Assembly: GCF_009856415.1 (NCBI RefSeq)
Contig: NZ_WMEZ01000001.1
Coordinates: 1 to 64,000, forward strand
From: Halobacillus litoralis
GTDB taxonomy: Bacteria > Bacillota > Bacilli > Bacillales > Halobacillaceae
Direction: 5' to 3'
Length of the DNA: 64,000 bases
A program made the translations under genes and the position numbers. Position 1 is the first letter of the stretch. The number at the start of each line of letters is the position of its first letter. Positions 56,406-64,000 of the stretch are shown here, in pieces. The notes beneath the pieces are model-generated. The model ran no database searches and was not told where the DNA came from. It was given only the letters and a program-made list of their open reading frames with translations.

Positions 56406-57554
56406 ATGTCTCGTTACCCGATCATGAAGAAAAATAAGAAAAGTTATATGAAGCAGGGGACAAGATGGACGATCATCACAGTCACCGTTCTGCTTTTATT
56501 GTTTATTGGCATCGGTATCCTTACAGGGGCGAAGACGACCTACCGTATTTATTCAAGTACGATCCAGGAGTGGACAACCAAGCTTGAAGGCCGTTCGTTT
56601 TTGTATCTATTTGAAATGGAAAACCGCGCCTTCAAAGATGCTCATCCGGAAGGGAACCGCATTCCGAGCTTGACGACATTATCTTTTCAATTACTCACGA
56701 GTCTTACACCAAATGATCCGAGAAGCCTTCTGGGAAGAGAAATCCCTGGATTATCTTCTTACAACAGTCAAATAATCATCGCTGGTAAAGGGACAGACTA
56801 CTCCACACTTCCAATTGAGTCAGAACCTCCTATGATTGTAGACGACCGCGGCGAGGAAGGGGATGTGGAAGAAACGAACGAAGAAGATGATAAACCGGAA
56901 GAAAAACCAGTCGGTGAAGATCGTGTTTATATTTACCACACCCACAACACTGAATCATTTTATCCACATTTACCGGATGAGTCCACGGACCATGATGGAA
57001 AGGTGAATATTACTCTTATCGGTGAACGTCTTGGCGAAGGGTTAGAAAAAAGAGGGATTGGAACCATTGTGGATACAACAGATGTAGCTGCTTTAAGAAA
57101 TGAAAAAGGTATGAAATATTATCAATCTTACGATGCGATGAGACCTGTGGTGGAAGAAGCCATCAGTCAGAACGGAGGTATTCAGTACCTGTTTGACCTT
57201 CACCGGGATTCTCTTTCCAAGGAGCACACCACAACGACGATCAACGGAAAAAATTACGCGCGTTTTGCTTTTGTCATAGGAGCTGAACACCCTCAATATG
57301 AACAGAACTTACAACTCGCATCTAAAATTCACCAGCTATTGGAGGAGAAATATCCAGGAATCAGCCGCGGGGTTATAACGAAGAAGGGTTCAGGGGTAGA
57401 CGGCATCTATAACCAGGACTTACATCCGAATGCCATCCTTATCGAGTTTGGCGGAGTTTATAATCATTTAGATGAGTTGTATCGTTCGGCTGATGTTATG
57501 GCTGAAGTTTTTAGTGATTATTACTTCGAAGATGAAAAAGTATCTACTGAGTAA
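56406..57554 (+). CDS. spoIIP: Stage II sporulation protein P
   Basis: A 382-residue membrane-anchored cell wall hydrolase: one N-terminal helix (about 22-43), a disordered acidic segment (EEGDVEETNEEDDKPEEKP) and the SpoIIP amidase domain (YIYHTHNTESF, FDLHRDSLS, ILIEFGGVYNHLDE) with metal-ligand His and Glu residues. Works with SpoIID and SpoIIM in septal peptidoglycan removal and engulfment. GGGGGAGGAT precedes the start. Confidence 0.95.
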   Translation: MSRYPIMKKNKKSYMKQGTRWTIITVTVLLLLFIGIGILTGAKTTYRIYSSTIQEWTTKLEGRSFLYLFEMENRAFKDAHPEGNRIPSLTTLSFQLLTSLTPNDPRSLLGREIPGLSSYNSQIIIAGKGTDYSTLPIESEPPMIVDDRGEEGDVEETNEEDDKPEEKPVGEDRVYIYHTHNTESFYPHLPDESTDHDGKVNITLIGERLGEGLEKRGIGTIVDTTDVAALRNEKGMKYYQSYDAMRPVVEEAISQNGGIQYLFDLHRDSLSKEHTTTTINGKNYARFAFVIGAEHPQYEQNLQLASKIHQLLEEKYPGISRGVITKKGSGVDGIYNQDLHPNAILIEFGGVYNHLDELYRSADVMAEVFSDYYFEDEKVSTE

Positions 57555-57569
57555 TGGAGGAGGGGCACA

Positions 57570-57887
57570 ATGAAATGGTTGGCTGGGGGACTCATCGTTG
57601 TCATTGTTTTTGTGACAGGAGCTTTTTATGGCATTGATAAAACAAACGAAAAGCTGGATGACCGCCCCGCTGTGGTGACGACTCAAAAATCAGAGCCAGA
57701 GGTGGATCATAGAGTGGAAGAGCAACCAACCACATCACCAGCTTCGAATGATTTTTGCGCCCCTCCTAAACTAGATGCTAAAGCTCCATGGATCTCACAA
57801 CTTGCTGGAGGGATGGGGGAAGGGGTGGCTTCGAGCTTCAATGGAGTGATCGTTGTTTTGTCTGAAATCATCCAGGCGGGAGAATAA
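57570..57887 (+). CDS. yqxA: YqxA family protein (DUF3679)
   Basis: A 105-residue protein with an N-terminal membrane helix (about 4-22), a variable linker and a conserved C-terminal amphipathic stretch (LAGGMGEGVASSFNGVIVVLSEII). The position after spoIIP and before lepA is that of yqxA in B. subtilis. The function is unknown; sporulation-linked expression would be inferred only from position. GGAGGAGG lies upstream. Confidence 0.82.
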   Translation: MKWLAGGLIVVIVFVTGAFYGIDKTNEKLDDRPAVVTTQKSEPEVDHRVEEQPTTSPASNDFCAPPKLDAKAPWISQLAGGMGEGVASSFNGVIVVLSEIIQAGE

Positions 57888-57912
57888 GATTCAGATGTTG
57901 TTGGGGTTTACA

Positions 57913-57941
57913 TTGAATAATGCTTGCCGTATTGCTATAAT
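57913..57941 (+). promoter_or_regulatory. Sigma-A promoter of lepA
   Basis: TTGAAT (57913-57918), a 17-base spacer and perfect TATAAT (57936-57941), 43 bases before the lepA start. Confidence 0.75.
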
Positions 57942-57983
57942 CAACCTAGATATTTGTGTCGAATTCAGTAGGAGTGATTTAAG

Positions 57984-59798
57984 TTGACAGCACAATCCAA
58001 ACAAGAAAGGGTCCGCAATTTTTCGATTATTGCCCATATCGACCACGGGAAATCGACACTTGCTGACCGTATCTTAGAAAAAACAAAAGCATTAACCCAA
58101 AGAGAAATGAAGGAACAATTCCTCGATGCGATGGATCTTGAACGTGAACGTGGAATTACGATTAAATTAAATGCCGTACAATTGTCTTATGAAGCGAACG
58201 ATGGACAGGATTATACGTTTCACTTAATTGATACCCCAGGCCACGTCGACTTTACATATGAGGTCTCTCGTAGTTTAGCGGCCTGTGAAGGGGCGATTCT
58301 CGTTGTAGATGCTGCCCAGGGGATAGAAGCACAAACATTAGCCAATGTTTATCTGGCACTGGAAAACGATTTGGAAATCATTCCGGTAATTAATAAAATC
58401 GACCTGCCTGGTGCAGATCCTGAGCGGATTAAACAAGAAATCGAAGATGTTATCGGGATCGATGCTTCTGATGCCATTCTTGCTTCTGCTAAAGAAGGAG
58501 TTGGGATCGATGAGATATTAGAACGGATCGTAAGCGATATTCCGGCTCCTGAGGGCGATGTGAAAGATCCGACGAAGGCTCTGATTTTCGACTCCTTGTA
58601 CGATTCTTACAGAGGTGTCGTTGCTTATACCTGCGTTCGTGAAGGGTCTATCAAGCTTGGCGATAAAATTAAAATGATGGCCACAGGCAAAGAGTTTGAA
58701 GTGAACGAACTAGGTGTGTTCCGTCCGACCCCGACCCCATTGAAAGAGTTGAATGTTGGGGATGTCGGATATTTGACGGCATCGATCAAGAACATTGGCG
58801 ACAGCCGTGTGGGGGATACCATAACACTTGCCAATAACCCTGCTGCCGAACCACTGCCTGGTTATAAAAAGATGAATCCGATGGTGTTCTGTGGGATGTA
58901 TCCGGTCGATGCAAGCAAGTATAACGACCTTAGAGATGCTCTCGAGCGCTTGGAACTTAATGATTCCTCCCTTCAATTCGAGCCTGAAACTTCCCAAGCT
59001 CTTGGTTTTGGGTTCCGTTGTGGTTTCTTAGGAATGCTTCATATGGAAATCATCCAAGAACGCATTGAGCGGGAGTATAAGATCGATCTTATTACAACCG
59101 CTCCAAGTGTTATTTATCAGGTGACTCTTACAGACGGTTCTGTCACCGATGTCGATAACCCTTCCATGATGCCGGATAACCAGAAACTTGAAGAAGTTCA
59201 GGAACCTTACGTTAAAGCAACAGTCATGGTACCCAACGATTATGTCGGTCCAGTCATGGAAATCTGTCAACGAAAGCGCGGCAATTTCATGGATATGCAG
59301 TATCTAGATGACAACAGGGTCAATATCGTCTATGAAATTCCATTGTCTGAAATTGTTTATGATTTCTTTGATTCCTTGAAATCCCAAACAAAAGGGTATG
59401 CATCCTTTGATTATGAGTTGATTGGCTACCGTGTCTCTAATCTTGTGAAGATGGATATCTTGTTGAATGGAGATACTATTGATGCCTTGTCCTTCATCGT
59501 ACACCGTGACTTTGCGTACGAACGTGGCAAGCTCATTGCTGAAAAGCTTAAGGAATTAATTCCAAGACAGCAATTTGAAGTACCTATCCAAGCCGCGATC
59601 GGAAATAAAATCGTTGCTCGAACGACGATTAAAGCGATGCGTAAAAACGTTCTTTCCAAATGTTATGGTGGAGACATTTCCCGTAAGCGTAAATTGCTTG
59701 AAAAGCAAAAAGAAGGGAAGAAGCGCATGAAGATGGTCGGATCTGTCGAGGTTCCTCAAGAGGCCTTCATGTCCGTCCTTGACTTGAACGAAGACTAA
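57984..59798 (+). CDS. lepA: Elongation factor 4 (LepA)
   Basis: A 604-residue translational GTPase: G1 AHIDHGKST, switch RGITIK, G3 DTPGH, G4 NKID, EF-G-like domains II and III, and the LepA-specific C-terminal domain ending [17 protein letters not shown]. It acts on translating ribosomes and in 30S biogenesis, especially under ionic stress. The start is TTG 57984, 8 bases after GTAGGAG. Confidence 0.97.
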   Translation: MTAQSKQERVRNFSIIAHIDHGKSTLADRILEKTKALTQREMKEQFLDAMDLERERGITIKLNAVQLSYEANDGQDYTFHLIDTPGHVDFTYEVSRSLAACEGAILVVDAAQGIEAQTLANVYLALENDLEIIPVINKIDLPGADPERIKQEIEDVIGIDASDAILASAKEGVGIDEILERIVSDIPAPEGDVKDPTKALIFDSLYDSYRGVVAYTCVREGSIKLGDKIKMMATGKEFEVNELGVFRPTPTPLKELNVGDVGYLTASIKNIGDSRVGDTITLANNPAAEPLPGYKKMNPMVFCGMYPVDASKYNDLRDALERLELNDSSLQFEPETSQALGFGFRCGFLGMLHMEIIQERIEREYKIDLITTAPSVIYQVTLTDGSVTDVDNPSMMPDNQKLEEVQEPYVKATVMVPNDYVGPVMEICQRKRGNFMDMQYLDDNRVNIVYEIPLSEIVYDFFDSLKSQTKGYASFDYELIGYRVSNLVKMDILLNGDTIDALSFIVHRDFAYERGKLIAEKLKELIPRQQFEVPIQAAIGNKIVARTTIKAMRKNVLSKCYGGDISRKRKLLEKQKEGKKRMKMVGSVEVPQEAFMSVLDLNED

Positions 59799-59817
59799 AG
59801 TTAAAGGAAGACAGTTG

Positions 59818-59850
59818 AAACCGCAGGAGATTTTTCTCTTGCGGTTTTCC
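59818..59850 (+). terminator. Terminator-like hairpin after lepA
   Basis: The arms AAACCGCA and TGCGGTTT enclose an imperfect inner pairing (GGAGA/TCTCT) and a T-rich end. Partial read-through to hemW is possible. Confidence 0.65.
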
Positions 59851-59871
59851 TTATGAAAGGTGGTAACATCC

Positions 59872-61011
59872 ATGAAAATCCCATCCGCATATATTCACAT
59901 CCCATTCTGTCAGCAGATTTGTCACTATTGTGATTTTACGAAGTTTTTCTATAATGAGCGACTGGCAGATGACTATTTAGAAGCACTGGAAAAAGAAATT
60001 CACACGTATATCCCAGGAAAAAAAGCGAATGTACGAACCATTTTTGTAGGTGGCGGGACCCCGACAGCTGTAAATCACAAGCAGTTAGAAAAGCTTTTAC
60101 AAATGATTGATGCCCATTTTGATATTGCTGGTTGTGAAGAGTACACCTTTGAAGCAAACCCTGGTGATTTAGATGTTGAAAAAGTACGTTTGCTGAAGGC
60201 ATATGGCGTAGATCGCATATCTCTCGGTGTTCAAGTTTTCGATGATGATATGCTTGAAAAGATCGGCCGTGTACACAAAGTGAAAGATGTCTATACGAAC
60301 ATCGACCGTCTCGTTCAAGCAGGTTTGACGAATGTGAGTATTGATCTGATGTATGCTCTCCCTGGGCAGACGGTTGAAGACTTTGAAAAAACCATTGATG
60401 AAGCCATGCAATTCGGCTTGCCTCATTACTCTTCCTACTCTCTTCAAATTGAACCGAAAACCGTGTTTTATCAACGGTATAAAAAGGGTAAGCTCTCCAA
60501 GGCTAAGGAAGATGATGAGGCGGAAATGTACGAATTGCTACAGCGTAAATTAGCAGAAGCTGGTGCTGTGCAATATGAAATCAGCAACTTCGCAAAGCCC
60601 GGGTTTGAAAGTAAACACAACCTGACATACTGGAATAATGAATATTATTATGGTATCGGAGCGGGTGCACACGGGTACCTGCCGGGTAAACGGACGATTA
60701 ATATTCGCCCTTTGCCTGCCTATGTGAAAAAAGCCACAGAGGATGGGAAGCCTGTTCTCCATGAGGAACCTATTGGTCTCAAAGAACAGTTGGAGGAAGA
60801 AATGTTTCTAGGGTTGAGAAAGACTAGAGGGGTTTCGAAAGAACTCTTCCATCAAAAGTATGGGAAAACACTAGTCGATGTGTTTGGAAACAAGCTGACG
60901 GAGCTAAAAGAGCGCTCGTTGATAGCAGAAGACACCGACCATATCTATCTCACTTCCAAGGGGCGAATTCTTGGTAACGAAGTATTCCAAGAATTCTTAT
61001 TGGAGGAATAA
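59872..61011 (+). CDS. hemW: Heme chaperone HemW (radical SAM)
   Basis: A 379-residue radical SAM protein, the length of B. subtilis HemW. The Fe-S motif is Cys13, Cys17 and Cys20 (CQQICHYC), and residue 22 is Phe, not the fourth Cys of true coproporphyrinogen dehydrogenase HemN. Also visible are GGGTPTAV, GVQVFDDDML and SIDLMYALPGQT. HemW carries heme to target proteins. ATG 59872 has AAAGGTGG upstream, four codons after an alternative start. Confidence 0.92.
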   Translation: MKIPSAYIHIPFCQQICHYCDFTKFFYNERLADDYLEALEKEIHTYIPGKKANVRTIFVGGGTPTAVNHKQLEKLLQMIDAHFDIAGCEEYTFEANPGDLDVEKVRLLKAYGVDRISLGVQVFDDDMLEKIGRVHKVKDVYTNIDRLVQAGLTNVSIDLMYALPGQTVEDFEKTIDEAMQFGLPHYSSYSLQIEPKTVFYQRYKKGKLSKAKEDDEAEMYELLQRKLAEAGAVQYEISNFAKPGFESKHNLTYWNNEYYYGIGAGAHGYLPGKRTINIRPLPAYVKKATEDGKPVLHEEPIGLKEQLEEEMFLGLRKTRGVSKELFHQKYGKTLVDVFGNKLTELKERSLIAEDTDHIYLTSKGRILGNEVFQEFLLEE

Positions 61012-61052
61012 TCCTATAAACGTTCTCATCATTAAAAATAGGTGGTTTTAAC

Positions 61053-61157
61053 ATGATAGGGATGGAGGTGCTTGTCAGATTGAATGAGGCTTCCCTCCTT
61101 CAACCTTATCTCTCTACGATAGAAGTTAGATTTCCTGTTTTCAAAAGGGTGCTTTAG
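61053..61157 (+). CDS. Possible 34-residue small ORF in the hemW-hrcA gap
   Basis: ATG 61053 lies about 6 bases after AGGTGG and opens a 34-codon frame, MIGMEVLVRLNEASLLQPYL continuing to RVL. No family is recognised and no promoter is seen. It may be chance. The remaining gap to 61244 shows no other feature. Confidence 0.15.
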   Translation: MIGMEVLVRLNEASLLQPYLSTIEVRFPVFKRVL

Positions 61158-61244
61158 GGAACGGAACACCGGCGTTTAAAAGCGATATTTTCCAAAAGAG
61201 AAGAAGGACCTGGAGGAACGACTAAAAAAAAGAGCTTTATCCGT

Positions 61245-61272
61245 TGACATCCCCCAACCCTTTTGATAATTT
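61245..61272 (+). promoter_or_regulatory. Sigma-A promoter of the hrcA-grpE-dnaK operon
   Basis: A perfect TTGACA (61245-61250), then TAATTT (61267-61272) at 16 bases, with GATAAT overlapping at 61265. CIRCE lies just downstream, across the expected transcript start. Confidence 0.7.
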
Positions 61273-61282
61273 ATTATTAGAT

Positions 61283-61309
61283 TTAGCACTCACTGTAAAC
61301 GAGTGCTAA
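61283..61309 (+). promoter_or_regulatory. CIRCE operator
   Basis: A perfect inverted repeat, TTAGCACTC (61283-61291), a 9-base spacer and GAGTGCTAA (61301-61309). It is the HrcA repressor binding site; release on heat shock raises expression of hrcA-grpE-dnaK (established). Confidence 0.98.
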
Positions 61310-61324
61310 CAGGGGTGATCATCG

Positions 61325-62347
61325 ATGTTAACAGATAGACAATTGCTCATTTTGCAAGTCATTATTGATGATTTCATTCTGACCGCACAACCTGTAGGTT
61401 CACGGTCAATAGCCAAAAAAGATGCTGTAACATTCAGTTCAGCAACGATAAGGAATGAAATGGCTGATTTAGAGGAACTGGGTTTTATCGAAAAAACTCA
61501 TTCATCTTCCGGAAGAGTCCCCTCTGAAAAAGGGTATCGCTTCTATGTCGACCATCTTCTTTCTCCATTGCGCCTTTCCAGCCAAGAAATTGTGACCATT
61601 CGGGAAGCGTTTGATGATAAAATGATGGAATTTGAACGTGTGGTTCAAAAGTCAGCAGGGATTCTATCCGATTTGACGAATTACACATCCATTGTTCTCG
61701 GACCGGAAGTGTTCGAAACAAAATTAAAACAGTTGCAGATCGTCCCATTATCGGATCAGTCTGCGATTGCCATTTTAGTTACGGATACCGGTCATGTGGA
61801 GCATCGCGCTTTCAATGTTCCTGTTGAGATCAAGGGTGTAGATCTGGAAAAGATGGTGAACATTTTAAACAGCCGGCTCCAAGGAGTCCCGTTAGTAAAA
61901 TTGCATGAAAAACTCTATTCTGAGATCAATGATCTATTAAAAACACATACGGATCATCACGAAGAGGCTTTCCAGTATTTGCGTGCAGCTCTTGTGGATG
62001 AGCATCCGACGAAACTGTACATTGGCGGAAAGACAAACATTCTCATGCAACCTGAATTCAGGGACCTTGATAAAGTCAGGTCTTTATATGCCACCATCGA
62101 GCGAGAAAGTGAGATGGCTGACTTACTGCGGACCGGTAAGGAAGGGATTCAAGTCCGAATAGGACAAGAAAACCCTTTTGATGCTATGCAAAACTGCAGT
62201 CTGATTACAGCAAGTTATCAGCTCGGCAATGATCAAGTGGGTACGATTGCCCTCTTGGGTCCGACTCGCATGGAGTATAACCGGATGTTTTCATTGATGA
62301 ACGTCTTATCCAAGCATATGACTGATACATTGCGTGGCTGGTATTAG
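61325..62347 (+). CDS. hrcA: Heat-inducible repressor HrcA
   Basis: 340 residues: an N-terminal winged helix (RQLLILQVIIDDFI, then ATIRNEMADLEELGFIEKTHSSSGRVPSEKGYRFYVD in part), a GAF-like middle part and a C-terminal dimer region (LIGPTRMEYNR-type ALLGPTRMEYNRM). It represses its own operon through the CIRCE 16 bases upstream and needs GroEL for folding. Confidence 0.97.
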   Translation: MLTDRQLLILQVIIDDFILTAQPVGSRSIAKKDAVTFSSATIRNEMADLEELGFIEKTHSSSGRVPSEKGYRFYVDHLLSPLRLSSQEIVTIREAFDDKMMEFERVVQKSAGILSDLTNYTSIVLGPEVFETKLKQLQIVPLSDQSAIAILVTDTGHVEHRAFNVPVEIKGVDLEKMVNILNSRLQGVPLVKLHEKLYSEINDLLKTHTDHHEEAFQYLRAALVDEHPTKLYIGGKTNILMQPEFRDLDKVRSLYATIERESEMADLLRTGKEGIQVRIGQENPFDAMQNCSLITASYQLGNDQVGTIALLGPTRMEYNRMFSLMNVLSKHMTDTLRGWY

Positions 62348-62454
62348 CGCGGGAAAAAGAAACGGGGCTACTGCTCCATCGTCTCATGCTTTTTCAGGAT
62401 AAGGATTCATGTTATAGTCAGTAACGGTGTAATGGAAAGTAGGAGGTGGAAGTC

Positions 62455-64000
<1,546 letters not shown>

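Noticed and set aside
59872-61011. Oxygen-independent coproporphyrinogen III oxidase (HemN)
   Set aside because: The cluster motif has Phe where HemN has its fourth Cys (CxxxCxxCxC), which fits HemW.

Overview
The window is a chromosomal stretch of a low-to-moderate-GC, endospore-forming member of the Bacillaceae. Its gene order follows the Bacillus subtilis spoVB-secDF-recJ-relA-hisS-aspS-cymR-recD2-alaS-greA and sda-yqeG-comE-lepA-hrcA-dnaK blocks almost gene for gene. Sporulation genes (spoVB, rsfA, sigK, sda, gpr, spoIIP), competence genes (comN, comER, comEA-EB-EC) and Firmicute RNA elements (T-boxes, a 6S RNA, CIRCE) support this. A complete-looking Mrp Na+/H+ antiporter cluster beside sigK, absent from this place in B. 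subtilis, fits a halophilic or alkaliphilic relative such as Halobacillus; the genus is inference.

Layout. 1-218: the tail of an IS3-family transposase with its terminal repeat, abutting a truncated copy of an interspersed repeat. 294-10860: spoVB (minus), comN, secDF, a LapA-like gene, recJ-apt, relA-dtd. 10932-16334: an SH3/amidase wall hydrolase, a T-box leader with hisS-aspS, and 6S RNA. 16335-27101: rsfA and rarA (minus), a YczE-like membrane gene overlapping cymR, cysteine desulfurase-mnmA, a TPR gene, recD2, a TIM-barrel gene, a zinc-ribbon microprotein and an AI-2E-family permease. 27091-36651: T-box/alaS, yrzL-ruvX-yrzB, mltG-trmR-udk, greA, a second MITE-like repeat holding a cysteine-synthase fragment, yrrS-mtnN and yrhC. 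36696-43312 is all minus strand: uninterrupted sigK, mrpACDEFG (no mrpB) and sda. 43405-54688: a DnaA-box cluster, the yqeG-yqeH-aroE-yhbY-nadD-yqeK-rsfS-yqeM operon, comER, comEA-EB-EC, yqzM and holA. 54813-64000: rpsT, gpr, spoIIP, yqxA, lepA, hemW and the CIRCE-controlled hrcA-grpE-dnaK operon, with dnaK cut by the window edge.

How the genes work together. Translation and tRNA quality dominate (hisS, aspS, alaS, dtd, mnmA with its sulfur donor, trmR, lepA, yqeH, rsfS, rpsT). Other groups serve sporulation timing and morphogenesis, natural transformation, stringent and stress control (relA, yqeK, 6S RNA, hrcA-grpE-dnaK), replication and repair (recJ, rarA, recD2, ruvX, holA) and cation homeostasis (mrp).

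This is mostly conserved core genome; I found no defence island, prophage, CRISPR array or tRNA gene. The points most worth a second look are the Mrp operon without mrpB, the MITE-like element carrying a cysteine-synthase fragment, the palindrome between the ribosome-binding site and start of sda, and the neighbouring DnaA-box cluster.
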